64,000 bases of DNA, from the NCBI GenBank assembly GCA_902786265.1, contig CADACE010000008.1, positions 1 through 64,000 on the forward strand, written 5' to 3'. Positions within the stretch are counted from its first letter, which is position 1. Every line of letters starts with the position of its first letter. The stretch comes from an uncultured Chloroflexota bacterium (GTDB lineage Bacteria; Chloroflexota; Anaerolineae; Anaerolineales; Anaerolineaceae). This document shows positions 1 to 11,375 of this stretch, piece after piece. The notes under the pieces were generated by a model that saw only the letters and a list, made by a program, of their open reading frames with translations, had not been told where the DNA came from and did not search any database. The position numbers and the translations under genes were made by a program.

Positions 1-90
1 GTGCCTTTCTTTGGTTTGTTTGGCGACTTAATTTTAGATTGGTTTCTATTCGCTTCTTTATTTTTGTTATCTGTAACATATCAATGGTAA
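1..90 (+). CDS. Possible C-terminal end of a membrane protein, cut by the window edge
   Basis: Frame 1 is open from the first base to a TAA at 88-90 and encodes a very hydrophobic tail with two short apolar stretches (PFFGLFGDLIL and a FLFASLFLLSV segment). It would be the last 29 residues of an integral membrane protein that starts outside the window. No family can be named from so little, and an AT-rich open frame this short can arise by chance. Confidence 0.3.
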   Translation: MPFFGLFGDLILDWFLFASLFLLSVTYQW

Positions 91-117
91 TCCTACATAA
101 AAAAAGAAAACCGGCAA

Positions 118-340
118 TGTTGTCCGTTGACAAAACGCAAAAAATGTGGTAACGAAATAGAACAAACCGGAACGAAGACTGTTTGCGAAAATGGAGCAGA
201 CTTCTATAAACACCTCACTGTACAGGAAAATTACTCTTTGTAAGATCCAGCATTAGCCGTCAATAACGAAATTTCTGATCTGTTGACATAAAGTGATGAA
301 AAACTGAGTGATATGATTCTTTCTTCGCCTGATACTTATT
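118..340 (+). pseudogene. Possible remnant of an ABC-transporter ATPase
   Basis: One + frame across this stretch reads ENGADFYKHLTVQENYSL before an in-frame TAA at 241-243. It resembles the Q-loop region of ABC ATPases, where a phrase of the form 'FY..LTv.EN' follows the Q-loop. A second in-frame stop follows about 50 bases later, and the frame still looks protein-like afterwards (NNEISDLLT, then SDEKLSDM). There is no recognisable Walker A or signature motif, so this is at best a decayed fragment. Resemblance of about 18 residues is the only evidence. Confidence 0.25.
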
Positions 341-507
341 AAAATTTATGATTTTCGTCATGTTTTTGAAAGAAATCTCTACTTATTTTCTTAATAGTTA
401 TTAGAATCATTGCTAATGGTTTAATTACATCCGTTGTTATACACCAAATCAATATGAAGAAATTATCGGGCATCAGCTCGTTTCTCAGAGAAAGAAGGTA
501 AAACGTT

Positions 508-2214
508 TTGAAAAAAACAGGGGCAGAAATAGTAATGGAATGCCTTTTGGAGCAGGAAGTCAGTGTGGTCTTCGGCTATCCGGGAGGGACGATTCTGAAT
601 GTTTATGACGCGCTTTACAAATATCACGGTAAGATCAAGCACTATCTTACCGCGCATGAACAAGGCGCTGCACATGCTGCTGATGGATACGCGCGCAGTA
701 CCGGAAAAGTAGGTGTGGCATTTGCGACTTCCGGCCCGGGCTCAACGAATCTGACCACCGGCATCGCGACTGCTTATATCGACTCTTCTCCGATCGTTTT
801 TATCACCTGCAATGTGTCTGACAACCTTATAGGCAAAGATTCTTTCCAGGAAGTTGATATTACCGGCGTTACTATGCCGATCACAAAATCCAACTTCCTT
901 GTAAGTGATGTGAACAAGCTTGCGGATACCATCCGGGCAGCTTTCGCCATCGCGAAGAGCGGACGTCCCGGTCCGGTTCTGATCGATATTCTGAAAAATG
1001 TCACTGCCGAATCTGCTGATTATGAATTTCTGCCTCTCGGTCGGCATAAAGAAAGCGGAAAACTGAAAGCACTTATTGACCGCTCAACGATCGATTTTCT
1101 CGAACCTTCTATTGACAAAGGAGATATCGATAAGCTTGTTGAAATGATCAATGAATCGAAAAAACCGCTGCTTATTTGCGGCGGCGGTGTTGTACGAAGC
1201 CGCTGCGACAGAGAGTTCACGGATTTTGCGAACATTATCGATTCACCGACTGCCGTTACGGTAATGGGCGGCGGCGGCATCTGCGGCAGAAATCCGCTGG
1301 TTACCGGTATGATCGGCATGCATGGTTCACAGGCTTCCAACATTGCCTGTGACAACTGCGATCTCCTGATCGCAGTCGGCTGCCGGTTCTCCGACCGTGT
1401 TGCGCTGGATCCGAAGAATTTCGCATCGCAGGCGAAAATCGTACATATCGACATCGACCGCTCTGAAATCAATAAGAATGTAAAGACAGACCATCATATT
1501 GTCGGCTATGCGAAAGATGTCCTGAATATGCTGAATTCAAGACTGGAACAGCAGGATCATTCCGAATGGAAAAAGTTTGTTTTTTCCTACCCGACAGAAA
1601 CAGAATACGCTGACGGCGGCTCGACGCTGAACCCGAAACAGGTTTTGTCTGCGATCGCTCGCATCTGCCCGCAGGATACCATCGTCTCTACCGATGTCGG
1701 GCAGCACCAGATGTGGGCGATACAGCATTTCCATTTTGACTATTCCGGTCAGCTTCTGACTTCCGGCGGATTCGGTACCATGGGGTTTGGACTGGGCGCC
1801 GCCATCGGAGCCAAAGTCGGAAATCCGACAAAAACCGTTATCCATATTACCGGCGACGGTTCCTTCCGCATGAACTGCAACGAGCTGTGCACGGAACAAT
1901 ACTATAATATTCCGGTCATCACCTTCATTTTCAATAACGGAACTCTTGGTATGGTACGCCAATGGCAGAACCTGATTTATAAGGGTCACTACTCTGAAAC
2001 AACGCTGGACCGCGGTCCGGATTTCGTGAAATTAGCCGAAGCGTACGGACTGAAGGGACGAAGAGTCAATAATCAGAAAGATCTGTGCGAAGCGATCGAA
2101 GACGCGCTGAAATCCAACTGCGGTTATGTGATCGACTGCACGATCGACATTGATGAAATGGTCCGCCCGATGGTCAAAGCCGGCGACCAGATCACGCAGT
2201 TCCTGTTGAGCTGA
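508..2214 (+). CDS. ilvB: Acetolactate synthase large (catalytic) subunit
   Basis: This subunit condenses two pyruvates to acetolactate, or pyruvate plus 2-oxobutyrate to acetohydroxybutyrate, the first common step of valine, leucine and isoleucine synthesis. It uses thiamine diphosphate, Mg and FAD in the cytoplasm. The 568-residue protein has the N-terminal ThDP-activating glutamate (E51 in AHEQGAAHAADG) and the GDGSF...NN cofactor motif near residues 449-477, in the usual order PYR-FAD-PP. The start is TTG at 508 behind an AGAAGG ribosome site at about 491-496. It is the first gene of the ilv-leu operon, and the regulatory subunit follows directly. Family length and motifs are normal. Confidence 0.95.
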   Translation: MKKTGAEIVMECLLEQEVSVVFGYPGGTILNVYDALYKYHGKIKHYLTAHEQGAAHAADGYARSTGKVGVAFATSGPGSTNLTTGIATAYIDSSPIVFITCNVSDNLIGKDSFQEVDITGVTMPITKSNFLVSDVNKLADTIRAAFAIAKSGRPGPVLIDILKNVTAESADYEFLPLGRHKESGKLKALIDRSTIDFLEPSIDKGDIDKLVEMINESKKPLLICGGGVVRSRCDREFTDFANIIDSPTAVTVMGGGGICGRNPLVTGMIGMHGSQASNIACDNCDLLIAVGCRFSDRVALDPKNFASQAKIVHIDIDRSEINKNVKTDHHIVGYAKDVLNMLNSRLEQQDHSEWKKFVFSYPTETEYADGGSTLNPKQVLSAIARICPQDTIVSTDVGQHQMWAIQHFHFDYSGQLLTSGGFGTMGFGLGAAIGAKVGNPTKTVIHITGDGSFRMNCNELCTEQYYNIPVITFIFNNGTLGMVRQWQNLIYKGHYSETTLDRGPDFVKLAEAYGLKGRRVNNQKDLCEAIEDALKSNCGYVIDCTIDIDEMVRPMVKAGDQITQFLLS

Positions 2215-2226
2215 TTGGAGGAAAGC

Positions 2227-3787
<1,561 letters not shown>

Positions 3788-3916
3788 TGGGAAGCAGCAA
3801 ATCAGTTTATTGAAGTGATAATGCCGTTTCGTGGTAAATTCCCGTAATTTGCCGCGAAGCGGCTCCTGTTTCAACAGACAACAACGTATTACCTTCAAAT
3901 AAGAACGGAGTTATAC

Positions 3917-5578
3917 ATGAATTCAGATCAAATCAAGATCGGCGTCGACCGCGCACCAAACCGCAGTCTCCTTTACGCACTCGGACTGACAGAAGAAGAA
4001 CTGAACAGGCCGATCATCGGTATTGTCAGCTCCTACAATGAGATCGTTCCGGGGCATATGCACCTGGACAAGATCGCGGAAGCAGTCAAAGCAGGCGTCC
4101 GTGCTGCCGGCGGTACACCGATCCTTTTCCCGGCTATCGCTGTCTGTGACGGGATCGCCATGGGACATATCGGGATGAAATATTCTCTGGTCACCCGTGA
4201 CCTGATCGCTGATTCCACCGAAGCGATGGCAATCGCCCATCAGTTCGATGGTCTGGTAATGGTCCCGAACTGCGATAAGAACGTTCCCGGACTGCTGATG
4301 GCAGCCGCACGTATAAACATCCCGACTATCTTCTGCTCCGGCGGTCCGATGCTTGCCGGTAAACTTCCGGACGGTCGCAGAACCTGCCTGAGCCATATGT
4401 TTGAAGCTGTCGGTGCCTATCATGCCCATAAGATCGATGACGCGGGTGTTCAGACATATGTTGAAGATGCCTGCCCGTCATGCGGTTCATGCTCCGGTAT
4501 GTACACTGCAAATTCCATGAACTGCCTTACCGAAGCCATCGGTATGGCTCTGCCCGGCAACGGCACGATTCCGGCGCCTTATTCAGCGCGTATCCGCCTG
4601 GCAAAGAAAACCGGTATGCAGATCATGAAGCTGGTAGAGCGGAACATCCGCCCGTCCGATATCATGACTCCTGCCGCTTTCCATAACGCGGAAACCGTTG
4701 ATATGGCTTTGGGATGCTCAACCAATACCATGCTGCACCTTCCCGCTATTGCCCATGAAGCTCATATTACACTGGATTTTGATATGTCCAATGAGATCAG
4801 TGGGAAAACACCGAACCTTTGTCACCTGGCTCCTGCGGGAGATACCTTTATGGAAGACCTGGATGCGGCAGGCGGTGTTTACGCTGTCATGAAAGAACTG
4901 ACCAAAGGCAGCCTGCTGGATACCTCTGTGATGACGGTCACCGGAAAGACCATGGAAGAAAATCTTGAAGGTGCGGAAAACCGGAATCCGGAAATTATCC
5001 GCCCCTTCGAAGAGCCGTTCATGAAGACCGGCGGCATTGCTGTCCTGAAGGGGAACCTTGCTCCTGACGGCTGTGTTGTCAAGCAGTCTGCAGTCGCTCC
5101 TTCCATGATGAAACATGAAGGCCCCGCCCGCGTTTTCGATTCCGAAGAAGAAGCGATCCGTGTTATTTATGACGGCGGCATCAACCCCGGTGACGTTGTC
5201 GTGATTCGCTACGAAGGGCCGAAAGGCGGCCCGGGTATGCGCGAAATGCTGAATCCTACTTCCGCTATTGTCGGGATGGGACTGGGCGAATCTGTAGCGC
5301 TCATCACAGACGGCCGGTTCTCCGGTGCTACACGGGGCGCCTCGATCGGACATATCAGTCCGGAAGCTGCGTCCGGCGGCCCGATCGGTCTGGTTCAGGA
5401 AGGCGACCGCATCGCCATTGATATTCCGGCTCATACAATTGAACTGCTGGTTTCTGATGAAGAAATGGAAGAGCGGAGAAAAGTATGGGTATGTCCGGAA
5501 CCGAAGATCAAGACCGGATACCTGGCGCGTTATGCCAAGTTAGTTTCATCTGCTGACAAAGGCGCTATTTTAGAGTAA
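3917..5578 (+). CDS. ilvD: Dihydroxy-acid dehydratase
   Basis: This iron-sulphur enzyme dehydrates 2,3-dihydroxy acids to 2-keto acids, the third common step of isoleucine and valine synthesis, and supplies ketoisovalerate to leuA next door. The product is 553 residues, normal for IlvD. Conserved cysteines appear in PNCDKNVPG (about residue 118) and [18 protein letters not shown] (about residues 181-198). The C-terminal swivel region ([20 protein letters not shown]) is complete. The start has a GGAG site in AACGGAGTTATAC just upstream. It follows ilvC after 129 bases. Confidence 0.95.
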   Translation: MNSDQIKIGVDRAPNRSLLYALGLTEEELNRPIIGIVSSYNEIVPGHMHLDKIAEAVKAGVRAAGGTPILFPAIAVCDGIAMGHIGMKYSLVTRDLIADSTEAMAIAHQFDGLVMVPNCDKNVPGLLMAAARINIPTIFCSGGPMLAGKLPDGRRTCLSHMFEAVGAYHAHKIDDAGVQTYVEDACPSCGSCSGMYTANSMNCLTEAIGMALPGNGTIPAPYSARIRLAKKTGMQIMKLVERNIRPSDIMTPAAFHNAETVDMALGCSTNTMLHLPAIAHEAHITLDFDMSNEISGKTPNLCHLAPAGDTFMEDLDAAGGVYAVMKELTKGSLLDTSVMTVTGKTMEENLEGAENRNPEIIRPFEEPFMKTGGIAVLKGNLAPDGCVVKQSAVAPSMMKHEGPARVFDSEEEAIRVIYDGGINPGDVVVIRYEGPKGGPGMREMLNPTSAIVGMGLGESVALITDGRFSGATRGASIGHISPEAASGGPIGLVQEGDRIAIDIPAHTIELLVSDEEMEERRKVWVCPEPKIKTGYLARYAKLVSSADKGAILE

Positions 5579-5584
5579 AAATAT

Positions 5585-5628
5585 GGAGTGAGGAATAAAG
5601 CATGGCTCTGCCGCTTTTCCCTCACTCC
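5585..5628 (+). promoter_or_regulatory. Long hairpin upstream of leuA
   Basis: GGAGTGAGG at 5585-5593 pairs exactly with CCTCACTCC at 5620-5628. Inside, AAAGC (5597-5601) pairs with GCTTT (5613-5617), giving a two-segment stem with a loop of about 11 bases. No T-run follows, so it is not an intrinsic terminator. It lies between the ilvD stop and the leuA ATG and could protect or pause the transcript or control leuA translation. An ATG at 5602 sits in the apical loop and opens a nine-codon frame (MALPLFPHS) with an AGGAAT site upstream. Function is not known. Confidence 0.5.
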
Positions 5629-5671
5629 TGATTCATCTGAATCTTCAGCTATTCAGAGAAAGATTTGTGTT

Positions 5672-7216
5672 ATGGATCAGGTAAAAATTTTTGATACTAC
5701 ACTGCGTGATGGAGAGCAGTCTCCCGGATGCAGCATGAATCTCAAGGAAAAAATTGAGATTGCCCGCTGTCTGGAAAAGCTCAAAGTCGACGTTATTGAG
5801 GCAGGATTCGCTATTGTCTCCCCCGGGGACTTTGAATCCGTAAAAACCATTTCGGAAACAGTCAAAGACTGCACCGTTGCCTCCCTTGCCCGTGCAACTG
5901 TCAAAGATATCGATGCAGCATGGGAAGCGGTAAAAGGTGCAGCAGATCCCCGCATTCATGTTTTCATTGCCACATCCCCGCTCCATATGGAATATAAACT
6001 CCGCATGAAGCCCGAAGAGGTACTTGAACAGGCGGGAAAAATGGTAGCCTACGCGAAAAAATTCTGTTCAAACATTGAATTTTCCGCGGAAGACGCCACT
6101 CGCAGTGATCTTGACTTCCTTTCTCGCGTTACGGAGATTGCCATTGCCAACGGTGCGACGACCATTAATCTGCCGGATACTGTCGGGTATACGACTCCTG
6201 ATGAAATGCGTCATTTGATCGAATATGTCCGCGCTCATGCAGCGGGTTCCGAAAAAGCGATTTTTTCTGTCCACTGCCATAATGACCTGGGCATGGCTAC
6301 ATCAAACTCTCTCGCGGGTGTTCTCGGCGGTGCCCGTCAGATCGAATGCACCATCAATGGCCTGGGCGAGCGTGCCGGTAATACCGCGCTTGAAGAAGTT
6401 GTTATGGCGATGCATACACGCCAGGATACTTATAATGTAGGTACCCGTATCGATACTACGCAGATTTACCGCTCCAGCAAGACTGTTTACAACATCATCG
6501 GTCAGCAGGCTCCTCTGAATAAAGCGATCATCGGCAAGAACGCCTTCGCTCATGAAGCCGGGATCCATCAGCATGGGGTTCTGGCTAACAAGAAGACCTA
6601 TGAAATTCTTACCCCTGAAGCCGTTGGTATCGTTGCCAACAGTCTGGTCCTCGGAAAACATTCCGGACGTCATGCTTTTTCCCAGCATCTTGAAGAACTG
6701 GGATATGCTCTGACAAAGGAAGAAATTGATCGCTGCTTTGAGGAATTCAAGGATATCTGTGACAAAAAGAAGAACATCACAGACGCTGATCTTGAGGCAA
6801 TCGTCACGCATCACACAGGCAACCTGATTCCGGAAGTTGATGAAAACGGATACAGCCTTGACTGGTTCCAGACTTCCACGAGCAACTTCACGACCGCTAC
6901 CTGTACGATCAGCCTGAAGAAAAAAGATGAAAAATTCCAGGCAGTGGCGCTGGGTGACGGTCCGATCGATGCCGCTTTCAACGCCATTGATCAGATCATA
7001 AAACCTTCTGAACACACCTTCGATATCTTTTCTATCAATTCTATTTCCGAAGGCAAAGATACACTCGGAGATGTCACTGTCAAAATCAGTTCCCATAACA
7101 AAACGTTTACCGGCCGCGGACTTTCCACGGATATCATCGAGGCTTCAGTGAACGCATATCTGACCGCGATGAACCGTCTTGCCGTGTTTGAATCGAAATC
7201 AAAGGATGGTGAATGA
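5672..7216 (+). CDS. leuA: 2-isopropylmalate synthase
   Basis: It condenses acetyl-CoA with 2-ketoisovalerate, the committed step of leucine synthesis. From ATG 5672 the protein is 514 residues. It has the DRE-TIM barrel signature ([12 protein letters not shown], residues 8-19), the [13 protein letters not shown] metal-binding segment, and [15 protein letters not shown]-terminal LeuA dimer/allosteric domain follows (about residues 370-505), where leucine normally acts as feedback inhibitor. An in-frame GTG at 5588 would add 28 unconserved residues that read through the hairpin; I prefer the internal ATG even though its ribosome site (AGAGAAAG) is weak. The stop overlaps the leuC start in an ATGA. 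Confidence 0.93.
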   Translation: MDQVKIFDTTLRDGEQSPGCSMNLKEKIEIARCLEKLKVDVIEAGFAIVSPGDFESVKTISETVKDCTVASLARATVKDIDAAWEAVKGAADPRIHVFIATSPLHMEYKLRMKPEEVLEQAGKMVAYAKKFCSNIEFSAEDATRSDLDFLSRVTEIAIANGATTINLPDTVGYTTPDEMRHLIEYVRAHAAGSEKAIFSVHCHNDLGMATSNSLAGVLGGARQIECTINGLGERAGNTALEEVVMAMHTRQDTYNVGTRIDTTQIYRSSKTVYNIIGQQAPLNKAIIGKNAFAHEAGIHQHGVLANKKTYEILTPEAVGIVANSLVLGKHSGRHAFSQHLEELGYALTKEEIDRCFEEFKDICDKKKNITDADLEAIVTHHTGNLIPEVDENGYSLDWFQTSTSNFTTATCTISLKKKDEKFQAVALGDGPIDAAFNAIDQIIKPSEHTFDIFSINSISEGKDTLGDVTVKISSHNKTFTGRGLSTDIIEASVNAYLTAMNRLAVFESKSKDGE

Positions 7217-8475
7217 TGGGAATGACCATGACTCAAAAAATCCTGGCGGCACATGCCGGTCTTCCGGAAGTTCACGCCGGTGACCTGATCGAGGCGAATC
7301 TGGATATCGTCCTTGGCAACGATGTCACAACTCCTGTCGCTATCGGTGTATTTGAAAAAGCCGGATTTACGAAGGTCTTCGATCCGGAAAAGATCGTCAT
7401 TGCGCTGGATCATTACACACCGTGTAAAGATATTAAATCAGCGGATCTATGCAAGACTGCGAGAAATTTCGCGAAAAAGCACGGTATTTCCCATCTTTAT
7501 GATGTCGGTACCGTTGGTATTGAGCACGCGCTGCTGCCGGAACAGGGCATTGTCGGTCCCGGTGATTGTATCATCGGCGCTGATTCCCATACCTGTACCT
7601 ATGGCGCTCTCGGGGCTTTTTCCACAGGTGTCGGGTCGACTGATATGGCTGCCGGAATGGCTTCCGGTCTGAACTGGTTCAAGGTTCCCTCCGCGATCAA
7701 GGTTGAATTGACCGGAAAACCGGGACCGTATGTCTCAGGTAAAGATGTAATTTTGCATCTGATCGGTGAGATCGGGGTTGATGGTGCGTTGTATAAATCT
7801 CTGGAATTTACCGGGGATGGCATCGCGAACCTGACGATCGATGACCGCTTCACGATCGCCAACATGGCTATTGAGGCCGGCGGGAAGAACGGTATTTTCC
7901 CGGTTGATGATGTTGTCTGTGAATATATCAAAGGCCGGTTCAATCGTGAACCTGTTGTCTATGAGGCAGATGAAGACGCTGAATACGATCAGGTCGTCCG
8001 TATCGATCTCTCCAAACTGGAACCGACCGTATCCCTGCCGCATCTTCCGTCCAATACAAAGACGGTTTCGGAAGCAGCAGGAATGCCGATCCAGCAGGTT
8101 GTCATCGGCTCATGCACAAATGGACGTATCTCCGACCTGCGCATTGCCGATTCTATTCTGAAAGGGAAGAAGATCGCGGACGGAGTTCGCTGCATCGTTA
8201 TTCCTGCCACCCAGAGAATCTATCTGCAGGCACTCAAGGAAGGCCTGATAGAAGATTTTATCAACGCGGGATGCGCGGTTTCCACACCGACCTGCGGACC
8301 GTGCCTGGGCGGACATATGGGTGTCATGGCAGCCAGTGAACGTGCTGTAACAACCACAAACCGGAATTTTGTCGGACGAATGGGCGATACGAAGAGTGAA
8401 GTTATTCTCGCCAGCCCGGCAGTAGCCGCTGCGTCTGCGCTTGCGGGCTGTGTTGCCGATCCGCGCGCTTTATAA
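7213..8475 (+). CDS. leuC: 3-isopropylmalate dehydratase large subunit (short, homoaconitase-like type)
   Basis: With LeuD it isomerises 2- to 3-isopropylmalate through a 4Fe-4S cluster. At 420 residues it belongs to the shorter LeuC/HacA-type branch rather than the roughly 465-residue enterobacterial type. The cluster cysteines are visible in [13 protein letters not shown] and [13 protein letters not shown], and the substrate segment [13 protein letters not shown] is intact. Two tandem ATGs (7213, 7216) could serve as the start; the first overlaps the leuA stop. The small subunit follows after 14 bases. Confidence 0.94.
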   Translation: MMGMTMTQKILAAHAGLPEVHAGDLIEANLDIVLGNDVTTPVAIGVFEKAGFTKVFDPEKIVIALDHYTPCKDIKSADLCKTARNFAKKHGISHLYDVGTVGIEHALLPEQGIVGPGDCIIGADSHTCTYGALGAFSTGVGSTDMAAGMASGLNWFKVPSAIKVELTGKPGPYVSGKDVILHLIGEIGVDGALYKSLEFTGDGIANLTIDDRFTIANMAIEAGGKNGIFPVDDVVCEYIKGRFNREPVVYEADEDAEYDQVVRIDLSKLEPTVSLPHLPSNTKTVSEAAGMPIQQVVIGSCTNGRISDLRIADSILKGKKIADGVRCIVIPATQRIYLQALKEGLIEDFINAGCAVSTPTCGPCLGGHMGVMAASERAVTTTNRNFVGRMGDTKSEVILASPAVAAASALAGCVADPRAL

Positions 8476-8489
8476 GAGAGGAGCATAAC

Positions 8490-8981
8490 ATGTTAAAAGG
8501 AAAAGTCTGGAAATATGGTGATAACGTCGATACAGATGTGATCATTCCTGCCCGTTATCTCAACTCTACAAAAGCCGAAGATCTCGCACAGCACTGTATG
8601 GAGGATATTGACAAATCCTTTGCTTCCGAAGTAAAGAAAGGCGATATCATGGCCGGCGGATGGAACTTTGGCTGCGGCTCCTCTCGGGAGCATGCTCCGA
8701 TCGCCATCCAGGCATCCGGCGTTTCCTGTGTGATCGCTGCCAGTTTTGCCCGGATCTTTTACCGCAATTCCATCAATATCGGTTTCCCGATCCTTGAATG
8801 TCCTCAGGCTGCGGAAGCGATCAACGCCGGCGATATCGTTTCTGTCGATACAGCTTCCGGCATTATCACGGATGAAACGACAGGCGAGACTTTTGAAGCG
8901 AAAGCATTCCCTCCCTTTATTGAAAATATCATCAATAAGGGCGGTCTGCTGCCCTACCTGAAAGAAAAACTGGGGGAATAA
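8490..8981 (+). CDS. leuD: 3-isopropylmalate dehydratase small subunit
   Basis: This swivel-domain partner of LeuC completes the isopropylmalate isomerase active site. The 163-residue length matches the partner of the short LeuC type. Typical family segments are [15 protein letters not shown] near the N-terminus and [14 protein letters not shown] in the middle. The start is preceded by GAGAGGAG. Its TAA overlaps the leuB ATG (TAATG), so leuD and leuB are probably translationally coupled. Confidence 0.95.
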   Translation: MLKGKVWKYGDNVDTDVIIPARYLNSTKAEDLAQHCMEDIDKSFASEVKKGDIMAGGWNFGCGSSREHAPIAIQASGVSCVIAASFARIFYRNSINIGFPILECPQAAEAINAGDIVSVDTASGIITDETTGETFEAKAFPPFIENIINKGGLLPYLKEKLGE

Positions 8982-10054
8982 TGGAATTCAATATTGCTTT
9001 AGTTCCCGGTGACGGAATCGGTCCTGAAATTGTCGGAAGCACTGTGAAAGTCATGGATGCTGTTGCCTCCAGGTTTAATCATACTTTTCATTACACAACT
9101 TATCTGGCAGGGGGATGTGCCATCGATGAATTCGGTGAACCGCTGCCGAAAGTTACCGTTGACGGCTGCCTTGCTTCCGATTCTGTACTGTTAGGCGCGG
9201 TCGGCGGTCCGAAATGGGATCACCTCTCCGGTAACAGCCGCCCGGAAAAAGCGCTGCTGGGTTTGCGCAAAGCTCTGGGACTGTATACGAATCTTCGTCC
9301 CGCGGCCCTTCAGCCTGCTCTGGCAAGTTCCTGTGTTCTGCGTCCCGATATCGCCGATAAAGGATTTGACCTCATGATCGTGCGTGAACTGACCGGAGGC
9401 ATCTATTTCGGTGAACGCGGACGCAATGACTCAGGCGACGCAGCCTATGATACAGAAGCCTATTCCGTTGCCGAGATCGAACGTGTCGCAAGACGTGCTT
9501 TTGAAATCGCGCGGAAAAGACGCAGGCATCTGACGAGCATTGACAAAGCCAATGTCCTTGAGACCTCACGCCTGTGGCGGGAAACCGTTCATCGGTTGGG
9601 ACAAACAGAATTCCCGGATGTTCTGCTGGATGATATGTACGTAGATAATGCCGCGATGCAGCTGATTCGCGCCCCATCATTCTTTGACGTTATCGTGACA
9701 TCCAACATGTTCGGTGACATTCTTTCGGATGAAGCATCTCAGGTAACCGGATCCATCGGTTTACTCGCTTCCGCTTCATTGGGAGACAGTTCCCGCGGTA
9801 TGTATGAACCGATCCATGGCTCCGCACCGGATATTGCCGGTAAGGATCTCGCCAACCCGATTGCGACAATACTTTCTGCAGCGATGATGCTGCGCTATTC
9901 CTTCAACCTGTCTGAAGAAGCGGATTTTATTGAACAAACAGTCTCAAATGTGCTTCAGCAGGGATGGCGTACCGCTGACATCAAAGAACCGGGGGCTGAA
10001 ACATGGCTTTCCGGCAGTCAGATGACCGAAAAGATTCTTTCTGAAATGATTTGA
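8981..10054 (+). CDS. leuB: 3-isopropylmalate dehydrogenase
   Basis: It oxidatively decarboxylates 3-isopropylmalate to 2-ketoisocaproate with NAD and Mg. The 357-residue protein has the expected nucleotide/GDGIGPE start, the LRPAA and RELTGGIYFG substrate segments, the catalytic Tyr/Lys region, and the metal-binding NMFGDILSDEASQ segment. The GSAPDIAGKDLANP stretch near the C-terminus is typical of NAD-dependent IPMDH. It is coupled to leuD at its start, and its stop overlaps a TTG of the next frame. Confidence 0.95.
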   Translation: MEFNIALVPGDGIGPEIVGSTVKVMDAVASRFNHTFHYTTYLAGGCAIDEFGEPLPKVTVDGCLASDSVLLGAVGGPKWDHLSGNSRPEKALLGLRKALGLYTNLRPAALQPALASSCVLRPDIADKGFDLMIVRELTGGIYFGERGRNDSGDAAYDTEAYSVAEIERVARRAFEIARKRRRHLTSIDKANVLETSRLWRETVHRLGQTEFPDVLLDDMYVDNAAMQLIRAPSFFDVIVTSNMFGDILSDEASQVTGSIGLLASASLGDSSRGMYEPIHGSAPDIAGKDLANPIATILSAAMMLRYSFNLSEEADFIEQTVSNVLQQGWRTADIKEPGAETWLSGSQMTEKILSEMI

Positions 10055-10068
10055 AAGGGCAGCCCCGT

Positions 10069-11346
10069 ATGAGTGCCATAGTTTCTGATTTGCTGTTTTA
10101 TAGTTCACAGGGTTCCGCACCATCAGGATGGAAAGAGACGCTTGCCGCGGTTCATGACACTGAAAATCGGGAAACCATCAGTTCACTGATCCGCAGAATG
10201 GTAGCCTTTGCCACAGAATTCTCTCTTGACGGGAATATCTGGCAATGCTGGCTTACCTACATGCTGATGACGTATGAAAACGCTTTTACTCTTACTTGTG
10301 AAAGAAAGCAAATCGATTGTGGTTCCACATTATTGGGGCTTGCCGCAGACGATTTGAATTTCATATGGGATCTCTATAGTCCGGATCCTGCCCAAATGGG
10401 TCTGCTTTCTGTTATGCTGTCTTATAAAGCTGCCTATAAAGAGCAAAAACAAAATCGCGTTGGCAATTCTATACGCAATTTGAGCAATGCACTCGCCGCG
10501 TCTAAATCATCTGAAGAATTCACGTCTCTGCTGGTTGATCATTACGCACATTATGGCGTCGGAATTTATGGCTTATACAAAGCTTTTCGGTATTCCGATG
10601 AAGAAGATAAAGAGCAAAATCTGATTCCGATCAAGGATGATATTGACGTATCCTTTGATGATTTGATCGGTCTGCAAGAGCAGAAGAAAACTCTGCGTGA
10701 AAATACAGAAGCCTTCCTGAATGGCTTAAATGCCAATAATGTGCTGCTTTACGGAGACAGCGGGACCGGAAAATCCACAAGCATCCATGCCCTGATGCAT
10801 GATTATTATGACCGGGGGCTGCGTCTTGTGGAAATTACAAAACAAAATCGTAAATATCTGCCTGCCGTTCTTTCCGAAATAAAAAAGCGGAATTATCACT
10901 TTATCATTTATCTTGACGATCTTTCCTTTGAAGAAAATGAAAGTGATTATAAAGAGCTCAAGGCAATGCTGGAAGGCGCTCTGGAAAAAAGATCCGACCG
11001 GGTTCTGATATACGCAACATCCAACCGGCGTCATTTGATCCGCGAGACATGGAATGACCGCAATGATATGGAGTATCAGGGTGACATCCATCGTTCAGAC
11101 ACTATGGAAGAAAAGCTCTCATTGGCGAGCCGGTTTGGCATCACGATCTATTATCCCAAGCCGGAACCGAAAGAGTATTATCACATCGTTCATGAGCTTG
11201 CAGACCGCAATGGGATCGAAATCGAGGCGAATGATTTACATGACCGTGCCCGTAAATGGGAATTGAGACACGGCGGAATGTCCGGGAGGACTGCCAGTCA
11301 GTTAATAACCTGGCTTTGCGGAGAAGCCGGTAACAATAATTTGTAA
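10069..11346 (+). CDS. DUF815 AAA+ ATPase
   Basis: The C-terminal two thirds is a DUF815-family P-loop ATPase: a lead-in DDLIGLQEQKKTL, Walker A GDSGTGKST (about residue 230), Walker B FIIYLDDLSF, and sensor YATSNRRHL. The N-terminal 180 residues are a variable helical domain. The biochemical function of this family is not established. I chose ATG 10069, with AAAGGG about 10 bases upstream, over a TTG at 10051 that overlaps the leuB stop. It lies in the same direction between leuB and ilvE with almost no gap, so it is co-transcribed with the leucine pathway. That may be an operon accident or an unknown role. Confidence 0.85.
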   Translation: MSAIVSDLLFYSSQGSAPSGWKETLAAVHDTENRETISSLIRRMVAFATEFSLDGNIWQCWLTYMLMTYENAFTLTCERKQIDCGSTLLGLAADDLNFIWDLYSPDPAQMGLLSVMLSYKAAYKEQKQNRVGNSIRNLSNALAASKSSEEFTSLLVDHYAHYGVGIYGLYKAFRYSDEEDKEQNLIPIKDDIDVSFDDLIGLQEQKKTLRENTEAFLNGLNANNVLLYGDSGTGKSTSIHALMHDYYDRGLRLVEITKQNRKYLPAVLSEIKKRNYHFIIYLDDLSFEENESDYKELKAMLEGALEKRSDRVLIYATSNRRHLIRETWNDRNDMEYQGDIHRSDTMEEKLSLASRFGITIYYPKPEPKEYYHIVHELADRNGIEIEANDLHDRARKWELRHGGMSGRTASQLITWLCGEAGNNNL

Positions 11347-11375
11347 ATTTTATTATCGAAGAAGAGGATAGTATT

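Noticed and set aside
454..501. 15-codon frame ending just before ilvB, as a leader peptide
   Set aside because: It has only two leucines and one isoleucine, no ribosome site and no attenuator hairpin, so it does not look like an ilv attenuation peptide.
1..507. T-box leucine riboswitch upstream of ilvB
   Set aside because: No T-box core (AGGGTGG-type) and no terminator/antiterminator pair are visible.
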